The position numbers and the translations under genes are program-made. A DNA stretch of 64,000 nt from Promerops cafer (taxonomy: Eukaryota; Chordata; Aves; Passeriformes; Nectariniidae), in NCBI GenBank assembly GCA_013398275.1, contig VZSE01015288.1, positions 985,524 to 1,049,523 on the forward strand. Direction: 5' to 3'. The notes beneath the pieces were generated by a model that saw only the letters and a program-made list of their open reading frames with translations, was not told the DNA's origin and did no database searches. Shown here one piece after another: positions 11,461-27,044 of this stretch (its first letter is position 1; each line of letters opens with the position of its first letter).

Positions 11461-14400
11461 AAAAAAAAGTTTCCAAGGCTGTTCATAAAATAAAAGAGCA
11501 GGAACTGGTTAGAGAGCACAACTTCTGGAAGCAGAAAGTGTTTCTGATAAGCTCAAGAGGAGCTGAGCCCAGGTGCTCTTCGTCAAGGTCGAGGCCTAAT
11601 GAGCATTTCTTAGATTACACTGTGGCTTGAAAAAGAGGGGGGAAGGGGAGGATGCACCACTACAGAGGTGGTATTTTGCTCTCCTGAAATCCAGGGCTGT
11701 GATCCTGCTTTTTGGCCTGCTCCCTCCTCTTAGGGTCTTCAACTCCACAGCCCCACGGTCACTGCAGCCAAGGCTGCCTCCAGCCCTCATGTCACCAACC
11801 AGTTCTTCTTTGTTCATAGAATCAGGTCCAGCAAAGAACCTTTTCTTGTTCGCTCCTTGATCACTTGTTTGTACAGCATCATATCTTTGCTCAATACTGT
11901 TCTGCATTGATGGAAATCTCCCTGTGAACATTGTTTTGAGTTTGCAGCATTAACAGTGAAAGCTGTTCTCAGTAGGCACGAATGCCAGGAAGCCACATGC
12001 TGCTTCACTTTGTTTCCTGACTGTACCAGCATAACTCTTAAAAATGAGACTTTTGGCACAAATAACCACAATCGCACTGACAGGATATTCTATCATCGCT
12101 GTTTAAAATGTGATGTTTAGTGAAAACTCTGCCGGATGTATCTCTATAATTATTCACACAAAAAGAATCAAATAAAAGAGAAGTGTTAAGGTTCCAATTC
12201 AGAAAAGCACTGAATATTTCCTTTAAGCTCTTTTTTATACCAACCTGAGTTTGGCAAAATATTCACATGCATTAGCATGTGCGTTTGGCAAAAGTTAGCA
12301 TGCTCAAACCCTCTGTCTAATGTAAGGTTAATTCTCATGGAAGTTAAGATTAATGTTTTACCATCCTCCTTCATCTCTACAGTGAGATTCTAAACACTCT
12401 TTAAAATATCACCTCTGCAGCACTGTCAACAGAAAGCAATAATTTTGGCTGCCCAAACTGAAATACCTAAGAGAGCCTTTGTTTCCAAGGATAGGTGCTC
12501 AAAACTCCTTGAACACAAGTCAGTTTTAAAGGCATCTAAACTGGAGTTCCAAAAAAACAAAGGCAAGGAAAATCACTGTGAAAAGCAGTCTGTAACTTCA
12601 GTGTTGCCTGATTTTTAATGGTTGAAAATTGGAATCTTAATGTTATACTAACACGTTTTTACATTTTCAGTAGAAACAGATGGAATAATGTTGCTCACGC
12701 TATGCCAACACTATGTTGTTACATAGTCTTTATTAAAATTGCTCCAAGGCAAAAAAACTGTGTGCACAAAGGTAAGGGGTGGGGAAAGCTGGCAACTGCC
12801 TTGGACGTTCAGGCTTGAGGCCTTTAACTCTGAGCCAGCTCTGTGATTCATTGAGAAATCCCCACAGCTTCATGGAGGGTGAAGTGGAAGGGAAGCTGGC
12901 TGCAGGGTACTAAGTGAACGGTGTCCGTGAGACCCTTGTCCTGCCAAAGGCAGTGGAGACACACAAATAAAAAGGAACAATGGGAAAAGGGGTAACATGT
13001 ACAAAATGAAGAAAACCGAGTTTCACAAATTAAAGCAGCAGAGAGAAGTACCAGAAGAATGAGATTTAAAGGACATTATTGAATTGAGAATTATTAGCAG
13101 CTTATCTTTAAATCCAGGAAAATCCCCCAAACTTTCCTTCCCTATCTTGCTCAGAAATTAATCCCACTTCCGACAAACGGGATGCAGGGCAGATAGGCAC
13201 CTGTGTGTAGGCATACATATATAAATGTGTCTTGAATATGTGCTTTACAGTATGATCCACAGCCACTGAATTAGATGGAACCATTCCCATTTGGCTTTGG
13301 TGGGTTTTGGATCAGGTCCCCAAACTCTGTGCTTTAGCTTTAAAAAAAAAAAAGGGACAACACAATGCCAGATTAATTCTCATTCTGAAAAATCTGAGCT
13401 GATCTGCTGTGGGGGGAGCGGGGGGAGAAAAGGGCAAAAAAAACCCCAAACCAAAAAAACAAAACAACTCCTTCAACTTCTTCAACTTTTAATCTTCCAA
13501 CCATGTAAATGCCTTCAATTAACTAATGTTGATTTCCCTTTGCTCATATTGAGAACTTTTATGTCCCAAAAGGAAGCAGTAAAAACATTTCCATGATAAC
13601 CATAAAGATCACTGAAAAGAAAATAAAGTTTTCTGTTTCATTACCTTGTCTGTGTGGTAATCAATTACAGAGGAAGAACAGTACAGGTTCAATTAAGTAA
13701 CTAAATAAAAAGGAATTAAAAGCCACAGGGGATCTTTATTTTACTTATGTTCAAGTAGGGTCCAACTCCAGGCCTCATTGACTTGTTTGTACCATATAAA
13801 GGGGTTTAATTTCTGTGAACCAGTCTGTCAGCAATAGCTGATCATAATTAGGAAAATGGGGTTAGAGAAAACAGAGGTACTGAAAATAGCTTTTCCCAAG
13901 TGTAACCTTCCCTCCTCTCTGCTTCCTTCCAAATGGGATTATCCTGAGCTCTCAGCACATAGCAAATTAAAAATGAACCGTTCGGCAAAACAAGGGTTTG
14001 TCCTTTGAAACATATGATACAACTCAGGAAAACATTGAATGCTCTGTCCCAAATTAGCAAGTGCCTGAGCACGTGCTCACCTTTAAGCACTTGCTTAGAT
14101 GTTCCACTGACTTCTGTTTTAGCATCTACTTATAAAAGCTCTCTGTGTCTTGCAGAATTGCAAGTTCATACTAAGTGGTGAGAGATTCATTTAAAAAGGA
14201 AATATGATTTTTTTTTAGAACTTGAAAAAAATAGCTGTGGGTTTGGTTTTGGATTTCTTATTTTGAAGTCTGGGTATTTATTTTAGGCAAATAACTCATG
14301 ACTTCATTATAGACAGACAGCTTCACATGGGCAAAAACAAAGCTCCTGGAGACATATGCAGTATTAAACTTGTGCAGATAGCTGAATGGAAAATTTCAGA

Positions 14401-17400
14401 GGAATTGGCACCTATGGGATGCTTTGCCAATGGAAAGAAGTTTTGTGGGGATCTTGGATTACATATACAGGTATGCCAGTGCATACACACACACAAAAAT
14501 TATCACAGGAAAATTAGACATTTTACTTCAAGCAATAACAGAAATTTTAGAGATTCAAATGAAGCCATTGTTTCATCCACAGCCTTTACACACACTGGCT
14601 GGGACTCATCACCCCTAACTCCTGAAGCCTCGTAGTCACTTGTCCCAGGCTATGCCAGCCATATGAGTGGGTGACTGGGGGTGGCACCTGGAGGGACAAG
14701 TGGACTGTCTCTGGCACTGCATGACATTGCAAAGGGACTAAAATGCCTTTCAATCACCTTGGTCTGGTCTTGAACCTGCAATACACCTACTAAGCCTCAT
14801 CAGGAACCTGTGGCATCCCTGTTCAACCATGGTTCACTATACTCCTCAGCAGCAGGGACCCTCAGGGCTCAGCATGCCTGCAGCCAGCCCTCCTTCCCAC
14901 CCTCTCTGACCATCAATTAAAGAAGAGCCAAAGGCAAGAAGGCACCACCACCCCTGGTATGGCAGCTGATGCTCCACCAAGCATTCAACTGGGCCATATA
15001 GAGAAAAAGAGAGACTGTGCCATCATGTTTCATGAGCAGTCAGTATAATCGTACATCTCACCAAGAGCTGCACCTTCAAAGGGTGAAAAAAAAATTGAGA
15101 AATTGAGAAATTTGAGAAAAAAAATCACTCTCAGAAATCTGCTTGCAAAAGATAGCTTGGTATTGCTCATAAATTAAGCCACTCTGTTTTACTGCCAAAA
15201 TATTCAACAAATTTCTTTTTTGGGCTGCTCATTTTTCATTCCTTCAGGCTACGTTTAACCAAGTAATCTCCCTATAAATCCTGGCTCCTGCTGCCATTCA
15301 CAATGCAGTGGGTCTTGTTTAGGAATTCTTAGAATCAGTGCATTCCTGATGCATGACAATCCTTCAACTTCTTCCCTTTTGAAAGGAAGAAAATGGAAAT
15401 CAGTCCTCCTCCAAGTTTATCAGAAGGGCAGCCAAACACTGATGTTATACAGTAAGATCTTGAACTGGGAACTAGGCAGCTATTTTAATCAGTGGGCTTA
15501 TTTCATGTCTGTCAAGGACAGTATATTTAGAACTGGACAAGCTGTCTCTTCACTGCACCTCTGATCTAAAAAAATGACCCAAGCACAGTAATTCTCAGAT
15601 GGACTCTTATGCACTTTGGCAAACCCTTGTGAAAGAGTTTAGGTAACACACCAGCTATCAACAGGGTCAGGATTTAAAAACAGTAAATAAATATCTCTGA
15701 CACGCAGAGCTGGAGCTATCAGTGCTGTTTAATCAATCATGGCTATTTGATCATACCTTCTAGGCACCATCTGATTTGAGTGAATCACTCAGGTCAAAGC
15801 ACCAAAATAAGACAAGCTCTTTTGTCACTGCTTACCTGCCCAGAGTAAAGCATAGGTGAACATGATGTAAGTGATGACCTCTGAGCAACTGACAGCAAAC
15901 AGAGCAGGAAAGCTCTCCTGAGCCAGAAAGAAGGAAGGGCTTCTTTAGTGTACCCGTTCCCAGCCATGCCACCAGGCAGTACTGCAGCAGGCTGCCAGCC
16001 TTTTCAGAAGTGCATAGCCCCTTCTTCAAGCATCAAAAGAAGCAGAAGGATTTTGGAAAGACCTTACCTCCAAAGTAGCTGTCCTTACCACAGCACAAAG
16101 GTGAGAAAAGCTAGGTGGCGACCAGCCTCTTCTTAAAATTCAGGCTTTTTGATTAGTTGATAAAATAGGAATGGAGCAGATGTGAAAACAGAATCCTTAG
16201 TGAGTGTCAGCAGCATAAATAGTCTGCAGTGTCTGCAGGGATGACTGGGGATTGTCCATTTAGGGCAGTAAGAAGTCATTCCATGCCCCACTGCTTGGCT
16301 AGAAACACTTTAAAAACTGTGGATGTAGCCACCAGAAACAAACTGTTGCTGCAGCATTTCATTGCAAGCAGTTTGCTTTCTTTTTAATCAGCCATTTGGA
16401 TAATAAAAGGATTAAAAATGAAAGCATTACTGTCCAGCATGTTCTAAGATGCCAGAAGCCTTTACCCATCAGTCTCACCCAGCCTGCTATATGTCTTGTC
16501 TCACCAGCTGGAGCTGTGGGCTACAGCCAGAAGAGGAGATGCTTGTGCTATGAACAGCAAAGGTCTTTGCAGGCCTGTGCACTGCCTGCAGGGACTACAG
16601 CTTGTCTGCTGCAGCTTGGGCACAGAGCTGCCTTTAATGTCAAGGCAAAACACACGTAGCTGGCACTATATCATCTTCCCCATTCTCCTCACTAGGAGCT
16701 GAAGAGCTTGGATTTGGGAACACCTGTAATCAAAAATCTACAGTCTAAGAGCCATTTGGACTTGCATCCTATTGATAGTAAGGCAGTGAGAGGAAGCATC
16801 ACCCTCTGCACTCATGCAGACTGTCTGTCCTTTGAAGGACTTCTCAGAATGCTTTGATAAGCATTACAGTAGTAATAAAATACTGAAGCACAATGCAATC
16901 TGAACCAATCACCACCAAAAAGGGGTCTACAAGGACTTCCATATACTTCCTACTTCTCCGCTCTTCTACTTTTTTATGTTTAATGGAAGAATTAAAAAAA
17001 GCTAAGTTAGGAGTTATTGTCTGGGATATGCCAGTGGACAAACTGCTTAGTAAGGCTGAAATTAAATGACCTGTTCATTCACCACACAACCACCTAGGGA
17101 CTGTTCCAGACCCACCCACCACAACTCTTCAGGGTGCCCCTCTCTAACTGCTGTACAGGAGCACTGCAGAGAGACCACTGGAGGTAACCACCTGCCAGAA
17201 AAAGCAGGAGCATTAAAACAAACAAACAACCCCCCAAAAAACCAACCTTAGACCTCCTGCTCTCATCATAAGCCACAGAAGCTTAACAAATCCCAGGGGA
17301 AAATACCTTTATGACCCTCAAAAGCCTGTGTTGCTCTAGGGAGCTGAGGACAACAAAAAACCCACCTGCTACCCTGAGGTGAGGAATAAATTCCACCCTG

Positions 17401-20400
17401 ATCCAACTAGCAATGTCACTTGGAGAATGACAATCTAACAGGCCATCAAAACACCTCCCTTGCCTTCCCTGTGTAATCTCATCCCCATGCTTGCCCTGGA
17501 GGGGAGAGCAGTACTGCCCCTTGCCTCACCTGATGTAGCACAAGCTTCAGCCCTGGACTGCCCTGGGGCTGTTCAGCAGGGCCCTGGCTTTGGCCTCTTG
17601 GAGGGCTGCAATGCAAACCTGCACTTCTGCTGCTGATACAATATTCCACTCCTCTGCTCCCTCTCCTTTTCCTGCACATCAGCTCCATTCCTCCCATGCG
17701 TTTCTCACTTTCCAGCTCAGTCCTTCCTTTATCTCCTTCCCATGTTGCTATTCACCCTCTTTACCTAGGCAGATCACAGCTACATAGTCATGGGAGTCAT
17801 CCTTCACCCTCTCTATGGAAGTGTAACACGAAGTGTCACCTACATGTCAGTGACATATTTTACTGCAGCTGCAAACTGCAATCTCAAGATCAAGAGCTGG
17901 AGTCCTAACTGCTTCCACCAACACCCATCCAACCTGAAGTTGTTTTAAAAACAGTATTTCACTGACAAGAGGTATAATGCAAGCTAGCAAAATACCATTT
18001 CCTTCATTAATGCCTGTGGAGTTACAACATTCTTGCCATAATCTGCCTGCAGATGTACCATAAGGTATTGAGAAAGAGCTCAGAGACTCAAAAGAATCCG
18101 GAAATGACCACTTTCTGGGGTACAGAGTCAGCTCGTTTTGTACAATCCGTCTGGCTTACTAAGACAGTCTTGTCTTAGACTTGCCAGCCAAGCGATATGA
18201 GCTACTGATGTGCGTCTGGAAAATATTTATGATAAAAATTATGGTTGCAAAAAGAATAGCAAGTAAGTAGCTGATCCAGCTGGCATGCAAATTGCGCATA
18301 ATGTTTATCAGCACAAATATGTTCATCAGCACTACCACCTAGTCCTTCTGGAGAACAGTAGGTACTCGGGGATCTTTGTGACCATTAAGCAGTTGGGTTT
18401 CCTGCAACCCTGATAATAAATTTATTCCTGTCTTCTGTAAAACAGGAGAGGGCGTTTAACCATCTATCATATTGTCTGACAGAGCAGCATCAGGGTTTTT
18501 TCCATCTCAGAGTGTGTCAGGGCAAGTGAGGCACTTGAGGCCTTGGACTTCAACTGATATTTCATCAGGACAGTGCAACACCTTGGGAGTTCATCAAGCC
18601 CCTGGCACTGGGTAGAAGAATGCTCAGCAAAATCACCACTGTCAGAAAACAGAGCAACTAGGCATCATTTTAAGGTACATCCCATCTCTGACACCCCTCC
18701 TCTGCCTAAGCAAGCTCTACACACTGCAGCAGCCAAGCTGCATTGCAAAAGGGACTTGCCCAGAGCAAAGGCAATGCCAGCCTGTGCCGAGTGAGCACTG
18801 TGCAGGTGCAAAATCGCTGGAGGCAATCGCAGGGGTCAGAAAGGCCCCAAGACAGGAAGGTTTTGCAAGGACATGGCATGAGAACTGCTGAAACTGCTTT
18901 TTGCACACAGGAGGAGGAGGAGAAGGGAGGCCCACTTCTGACAGGTGTGCAGAGAGCAAGGCTGGGTTAAAAACAAAGCAGTGCCACCAGGAGCTGCTGG
19001 TTCCACATGACCTGCAGCTCTGTCTCTGCCACCAGGGCTCCCTTGCACAATCTGGATCTCCCTAGAGCCCCCTTCCTGGGGCACGTCCTCTGCTGCCCAT
19101 GAGCACTGCTGATCTTCCACTGCTCCTGGGTCTCTGCCATCTAAACAGCCACCGGTTTTCACAAAACTCAAGGAATTCAGTACTTTTATTTTGAGAGTGG
19201 TCAGAAGGCAGACATGTTTCCCTGGGAAACCAGGCTAGAAACAGACCCATAGTCTTCCATGTTTTTGAACAAAATAATTAATCTAGGAACTGCTGTATTA
19301 GAGCATACCTTAATGTTGCTGAGGGAGGAGAAACCAGCTCCCAGTCACCTTCCACATTACTGTGGAAAGGTTGAAGGCAACGTTTAGTGAGATCTAAACC
19401 AATCAGGATCTGCTTTTGCATCTGTCCCTTCTGAAATATCCTGACACCCACTCTGTCAGCAAAGATGAGCGGAGCATTTATGCTCCCTCACTAGCCTAGC
19501 AAACTCCAGTCACACTAGTTTTCCACTGTAGGCCTTTCCAACCCTTTGACAGTTCTACATTAGACTGTTTTAAAAGGGCCAGATAAGAATGACTCCTGTC
19601 ACCAAAAAGTATGATTTGGCTCTAAGTCCATGAATTCTGTGCTCAGTTCCTTGATGGATGAGGTCTGCTAATGTGACACAGTTCCTTGTATTCCCCTCTC
19701 TTCCTATAATAAAATGGGAAGAAAACCTCCCTTTCCACCTCATTTCATATAAATGTTACTTCTTGGTCCCAGAACAGCTTGGTCAGCTTTAGGATCCAAG
19801 ACCAGCTTTGTGCCCACCCTGCTCAGGCTTTCTAGAAACGACTTTGTTCCAGTGTGGGTCACCCAGACTGTGGGATAACTGGAAACTTCAGTGTTTATTA
19901 GTTTCATTTTCCATGCTAAGTGATTTTTAAAGGAATAATTGTTTCCAGATGTCATGCATATTTTCCTCTGAAGTAATACTGCAATCTCTGTTAAGGTTAC
20001 AAAGCTGGAGAGGTTGTTTTTCCCTATCCAAGTGGCTCTCTCAAGAGGATTTGGGAACACTGTGTCTCCCATGTGGAGCCTGCAAATGCAGGTAAGAGTA
20101 AGACCCAAGTTTTCTGAAAAACACTCTTGGTTCTATGACATACTTCATAAAGCTGAAATGTTGAGTGTGCATCTGTGGCACAATTTTTGGGTTGCTCTGT
20201 AGAGAGAACACTCTATTGGGGTCTTAGAGCAAGGCTCAGTCAAAACCAGCCAACCCTAGAAGACTTAGATCTCCACTTTTACAGGAGCATCCTCACACTA
20301 CATGGAAACACGCTTCTGATGATGCCAAGTCCTCAATGACTTCAGAGTGCAAAGGCTGGAAAAGATAGAAGCACCTGAAGAAGAGGCACAAGTTAAAAAT

Positions 20401-23400
20401 AAAACTCTGCCACTGTGGAAATTCTCAGTCTTGACTGGTTTTAAATACATTTCTTTAGTCAGATGATTTCTGGGCTTTTACTCTTGAAAGATGTGCACAC
20501 GTATGAGTAAGTACAGAATTTATGTAGCATCAGTAGAAGATCAGGTCAGAGCACAGAAGAAATACCATGTTATACCTTACAGGAATCAGTAGTTACATTA
20601 TCCAAACTTTGAGAGGATGCTCCAAATTACTCCTGAGCAGTTTCAAAGTTACATCTGTTTGGGTGCTCTGCTTTCAAGAGCCCTGCTCTGTCACACTAGG
20701 TATTACCTAACAAGGGCTGCTGGATCTGTTAATCTAAATTTCCAGTTCCAGAAGACATTATTTCCATAAACATAATTGCTTGTTGAAAGGCAGATGTGTT
20801 CTACACATCTCACACAACACCAGCATGAGCAAGATTTCACATGAGGGCCATGTAAAGAAGGATGGGAAGAAAGCACCTTCTCCAGGACACAATTAAAAAG
20901 AACGCATTTTGGACCCAGGCAGACCAGCTAAAACACTCATACATGAAAATGAGTGATGAAGACAGAATAGCTGCATTTCGTTGTCTACAAAGTCCTGCAG
21001 GTTTGCTTATTTGCAAGGAAACCTTGCATGACACCCAACTAGACTTGTAAATTCCTGAGAAATGCTGGGCATTTTTCTGTATAATTGTAATTGCTGGCAT
21101 CAATTCTTTGTAATGCAGTAAATGCATAATTTGATTAGCAAAATCTATGAATTTTCTCTACGTCTTGTATCAAGAAAAAATTCAAAATTGCAAATGAAAT
21201 CCCCACAAAATGAAAAATGAAGTTATCTCTCTGCTTTACAACTAAGAGTAGGTGGTGTTGAAAACTGTCCTAATAACACAGGACAAGACTGACAGCACTA
21301 AAAAAGGGGCTAGAAAAAAAACAGAGCTAGAAATAAACTGGCCTCTGCATCAGAGCATTCCATAATAGGTAGGAAAATATGTTCCTTTTTCTACAGAAAT
21401 AGATTATACAGAACACCATAATTTTGTGTACAACACCTACTTCTAAACAGCCCAAAAAGCTGTAATACCTAAAATAAGAAAATGACCAAACTTATGTCCA
21501 TGTTCAGCAAAACTCCAAATTTCACTTCAATGCTATATCACATGAATATTTAGTAAGTACATGCTAAAATATACTGCTGAAGGCAAAGAAACATGGGTCT
21601 AAGTTAAAGGCTTGCCTGGGTAGGTCAGAAGGACATCCAGGAGAGTTTAAGTCTGTGTTTAAGAGATTCCTTGAATGGGGACAATTAATTTTAGTTGAGG
21701 GCATACAAAGCTGAAGCACCACAAAAATTGTGATACTGCTGGGAACAGGCTCTAGCCTCCAAATCTGCAGCCCTAAATGCATTCTAAACAGTAAACAACT
21801 AAAATATTAATGGAGTTTGAGAGACGATATGCTAAGCGTTGAACCAATTGATTGTATCAAAGAATTATTGCAGATGGTGGTAGGGCCACCTGTCAGCACA
21901 AGCTGTCCCTTCACATTCTCCTATCTTCAGCTGTTTATAACTTTGTCAAGAAATAGACTTTTCTTTTTGCTAATGTCTGATGCAATTAGACATCTCTTTG
22001 CAAAGAAGACCTCACCATCACTACCAGAACAAGCTTCTGAAATGTACTGTTTTGCCCACGTTGAAGTAGTCCACAGTTCTACCCATTTTGTTGACAAGTC
22101 CTATTGCTTACAAAATATTAAAGCCTGGGAGTGGGATTTGGCACAGACTACCACAGTGAAGAATGCCCTTTTTGGCATCCCAACAAACACTGTCCCAAAC
22201 CTGACCAGGCCATGGTGAAAAGCGATCACAGTTCATGCAGGGCCAAGAGACCCTTGTCTCAAGGCTAAATCTTCTGACATCAAGCTGCACCAGCACAATG
22301 CACAGCTCTTCTCTGTGTAAACTGAATTTACATTTATTAATTAAATCTGATTATTTAATTTAATCTGATTATTTTCATTCTGATATTCCTGAGTGCTCAT
22401 GTGCTTCAAGTTCTTTAAATGATGCTATGACATCCTATAAAGATCATCAAACCACCCACAAAGCCTTCACACACAAGTATATAATAATAAATGTATTAAA
22501 AAAATCACTGTGCCACCTAAATATTCCTCTAAATACTTGCATTTTAACTAAAAGCAATATAAAATAAGTGTAAGAAATAGCCTGCAAAAAGAAAAAAATG
22601 AAGTTTTCTTTTCCTTAACAGCCAAAGGACCCCACATTAAAACAGTCCATGGTGACCACAGCTCATGCTTGCATAACAGGCACTTGCTCTGCATTAGATT
22701 TGCTCTCACAGGTCTCATAAGCACAAGCAGTGCCAGAAGAAACTATGCTGTGGCTCAGTACCAGGAATACACATTGCTTTTGCACATTTTAAATAATACT
22801 AAGTACTTTTTTTGTTTGTAGCTGCACTAACAGGTGTTATTGAAGCATCTGGAAAATGTACTATGTAAAGATACAATTCAAATTCATGGTTAGGCTAATT
22901 TTAAAAGTAAGTCTCCACTTTAAAACAGAACTAAGACTTGACAGTGCCCAATCCTGCAACATGGCTAATTTAAAGAGGCAGAAATCCTATGAGATCTGAT
23001 GTTTTGCAAGATTTCCCATCCACATGCCTTCCAGCTTGAGAAGCAATTCAGAACCACAGCTATGGGCATGAATCCAAGCTTCAAAGATACAACGTGGACT
23101 AATCTCTATTTTAATCCCCGCTTCTCTTCTGCTGGGTATTACAAAACACGTTTCTGGTTTTGAAGCTTCTGACTTTATCATTCTAAGTTTGGAGCTGATA
23201 CCTCTTGGTTCAGTTGAGAATGAAATACTTAATGACCTTACCTGGCACTTAGCTTTCCTTGCTCTTCTGATTTACACAAAGGCAGCAGCATTGCCCTGCC
23301 CAGCCCACATGGATCAGCAGTGCTGGCAGCTGGTGAAAACAGAGATCACTGCCCTTCAGGGGTGATGTCCCTCTGGGATCTCCCTCTCTCCAGATGTGAC

Positions 23401-24286
23401 TTTCAGGGTCCTCTTCTCTCTGCACAAAACATCTCAGAAATTCTCTAAACCTGCATTTTCCAAGGTGGAATCAGTGATTTGAGCACTGCAAGACTGCCAG
23501 ATCAAACCCCTGATATCATCAATATTCAGACGCCTGTTAAAATGAACAACGATGAGTTCTGGTTGCTGGCACTCCATAGTCCAGCTTGAGACTGATGGAA
23601 CATCTTAAGTATCCTTTGATACAGTATAATAGCAGGTTGTTTGGACTGAGTTGGTTTGCAATGGAGATTGCACCTTTTTTTATCAGATGCAGGGCACAAT
23701 GGGACTTCAAAAATCTCTTGTAGCTTGTAAATTTATCTGCAACACAGCAGATGAAGCTGTGGAGGACCAGAATAGTTCCAAGAATGCGTCAGTGATTCAG
23801 TGCACCATGAATTCAGAGCAAACAGGCCCCTGGGGATGATGCATGCCAGAGGTCTGACAACATCTCCAGCCACAAAGTGGTGGCACAGTGTTCATTTCCC
23901 TGAGGACGTGGCAAATGACATTTCCTGCAAGGCTCTTTGGATTCCCCTCTGGACAGGTTCTTCTAGCACAAAGGCTCGTGAGCCCAAAAAGGAGCCTTGC
24001 TTTAGCTTCCCTGACCTTTTCAGCAGCCCCCTGGAAACATGTGGCATGGAGGGAAGCTGCTTTTCCTGACACCATTCAGCTGCCAAAACCAGTAACCCCT
24101 CCACAGTGTTTCTGCAGCCTTGCCTGGCCCCAAGGCCATGGAGCAGGAGCCTTGTGGGCATCAACCTGCCCCTAATTCATCCCCTGAGCAAAAGCCACTA
24201 CAGTGAATGGTGATGAAAGCAACCAGGGCAGGGGTGGTAAGCAAATCTGTGACCCCTTAGGAAAGGGCTGTGCCATTAGAAATGTG
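11461..24286. other. Intergenic, no supported gene
   Basis: Alternates AT-rich and moderately GC-rich blocks (17450-17700, 18550-19200 and 23280-24200 are richer). No open frame resembles a known protein. A small palindrome (CACATGC ATTA GCATGTG, 12264-12281) and A/C-rich runs (13425-13470, 17215-17245) were noted. Noncoding transcripts or single small exons could be missed here. Confidence 0.55.
22320..22375 (+). repeat. AT-rich tandem repeat
   Basis: Near-duplicate words AAATCTGATTATTTAATTT / AATCTGATTATTTTCATTCTG in AT-only surroundings. Confidence 0.6.
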
Positions 24287-24352
24287 GAATATTCTATTTC
24301 AATTGAAAGGGACCTACAATGTTCCTCTAATCCAGTTGCCTCACCAAACAAG
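24287..24352 (-). mobile_element. Short CR1 3'-end fragment, reverse orientation
   Basis: AATATTCTATTTCAATTGAAAGGGACCTACAA... followed by TCCTCTAATCCAGTTGCC resembles the reverse complement of a CR1 3' terminus (consensus-like 'GAATTGAAAGGGACC...ATC..CTAGTCCAACTGCC'). It is only about 65 bp and diverged. Confidence 0.55.
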
Positions 24353-27044
24353 ATGTCTGACACACAAAATATTAAGCAGAAACCTTATTTCTGATATTTC
24401 CTCACTTCTAAGTCCCAGAACTTGCAACTAAACCTACTCAATCTTTAAATTTGCACGTCATTTATTAGATTATTTGCAATCTTTCTCGCTGCTGAAGGGT
24501 TAACATGGTGTCCTTATATCCTGATGCTTATAAGTAATTAAGGGCACAGCAGGAGTGCCCTTAAAAACTACTTCAGTCTTTTCCATAACTGATTTCTAAT
24601 CCTTTCCAGGACAGCTGCACAATTTAATATTAAAAAAAAAAATGCTGAACCATATTTCACAACTTGCCAGCTGCCTGCCAGGGCAGAGGGGTGTGTAGTC
24701 CTGGCAGGGAGGGCACCTCAGCACCAGCCTGCTTGGAGAACCTAGCTCTGCTCAGTGCCAGTGCCTCAAGAAGCAGTGGCTCAGGAAGGACCATTTCCCA
24801 GCCCATCCAAAAGGACACAGGGATTTACTGGTCTGGCCACAGGGAAGGGGTGAGTGATGCAATGGGGAGGCTCCTACACAAGTTTGGTGGGGGCAAAGAA
24901 GGCACAGCTGAGAGGGAAGAGCTGATTGCCAAGGCCAAGGTGGCCACCTCAGTCCCTCTCCTTCATTACAGCTCTGCACCTTCCCTTCCTTGTAGGTCAC
25001 AGAGAGAGGTGACAATGGGCAATAAGGGAATTAGTTGGCTGGGCTCAAACAAGCAAGCTTGTGGGCAGCAGGTCTAAAAAGCTGACTTGTAAAAAAAAAA
25101 AAAACCTAGAAAGGTCAATAGTGAGACCCCCACAATCAGAAATGCCTTCCCCTTTAATGGTACAGCCACTGCCACACTTTTTCTTCTCTTGCTTTGTCAT
25201 TTATCTTGTAAATCAATCCATCTGCTTTCAAACCAAACACGCCAAGTAAATATGAAGATTATTAGGAAGCCTTTTTTTCCCCCTAGAGCAAATTAAACAG
25301 CTGGAGGTTACATTTTTTAATATTGACAAGCCATTACCAGGCGTAACATAAAGCAGTTGGCTGCGCACACAGCCCTGCAATGTTTCACTGGGCTGATGCA
25401 GCAAAATCAAGGAGCTTGTGCCTTGTACCCAGCTGCAAATGCCAGAGAGGCTCCCGAATGCCACTGCATTTATGGCAACTGTCACACCAGAAGAGCTGAT
25501 CCTCCCAGACAGTGCAAGTACACTATTAGGTCACATTAAACATTGAGAAAATACCCCAGGAGTTCCACATGCCAACTACAAGTGAGTGACACTGGAAAAC
25601 AGCTCATAGCTGGCAAACGCCGTCCCAGCATCAGTGCATAATTTCTGCTAAAAGTTCACAGATGAAGTCTGCAGGTGCAGAAGTGTGAGCAATCACCCAA
25701 ACAGAGGGAGTAATAACATTTTCCCACAAGGCAGAGAAGTGAGACAGGCAAGAACCAAAGCCAGGTTTATTCCTCCTGGGAAGGCACCACTACCTCCTGT
25801 TCACAGAAAGGGAGGGGCTGGGTACCACATTCCTTCAGGAGAGTTTCCTTTAGGGCCAGAAGAACAAGATGAAGCAGTGATGCTCGCGGCAGACTTGTGT
25901 AGGCTTTTTTTCCATGTACAGCACCAAGCATAGTGACTGGATCTCCTAGCCCTACCACAGCAGGAAAAGTGTTTTCAGTGTCATCATTGGACCCACACAC
26001 TATGTCCTTGGCCAGAGGTGGACTGGTGAGAAATGCACAGCCCACTCTGCTTACAGAAAGCCTTTTTGCATCCCGTCAGCATCTCTGAACTACGTTCAGC
26101 CGAGTCCAGTCTTGCAAACCTGAAATCAAAGGTACTTGTCAGTTGCAAAGCAGCTGTTATCATGGATAACAGACACTCCATTGCACAATATTTGGTGCTC
26201 GCCATAAATTGCACTGAAAAGTCTTCTATGCCCTCTACACAACAGTGATAATTATTTAAAACATTAATAAAAGGGCTCTGTACAGGACCTCAAAAAGAGG
26301 GCAATGCTGCATGGGGAGAGAACAGACCATATCATGTAAACTTCAACACTGTGAGAAGTGTCAGTCTACGTCTTTTTACTCCCATGTATCTTGAAGTTAC
26401 TACTTGTGGAGTCCACTGATTACAAAAGTGTGTTTAATTTTGCCTGTGATTAAACACATACCCGTGATGCAGCAGCAAGCAGAGCACCTCAGGGAAATGT
26501 CACACAGTTTTTGGGATGGTGAGTGGGCAGCACAGCTTTCTCAGCACATGAATTAACACCTCAATTCTTTGAAAGTTTCCATTTTTCCAATTTCTTCACC
26601 AGGCTTTTTCAGCAGAAACACTAGTTGTCACGATCAGCAATCCCATTGCAATATGGATCCTCACAGAGCATCCACATGGCTTACTCTCAAACACAAGAGC
26701 AAGGCTATTCTTTACACTTTTAGGTCAGCCCTTCAAGCACAGGCCAAGAGCAGCATCTCATCCCAAAAGCAGCTGTCAGATGGGCACAGGCAGATATACG
26801 TGCAGGAAGTAACCTCCTGAGGTATTGCTGCTGCTGCCATGCCCATGACCAGGGTCTGAGAGCAAAGACACACACCAGCACACATTAAGAACCAAGCTGA
26901 GCACTTAGACAAACAACCAATCTCCAAAATATTTTGAATTGTGAAACTTAATCTAAGTTCCAGCCCAGAACAAAGATGGTAAAGTTAGAACACCCTCATA
27001 AATCAGATTTAGTATGGTCTGTCATGGCACAAGATTACATCACA
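24353..27044. other. Intergenic, no supported gene
   Basis: Moderately GC-rich around 24660-25080, where a 137-codon frame is open by composition only. The rest is unremarkable. Confidence 0.55.
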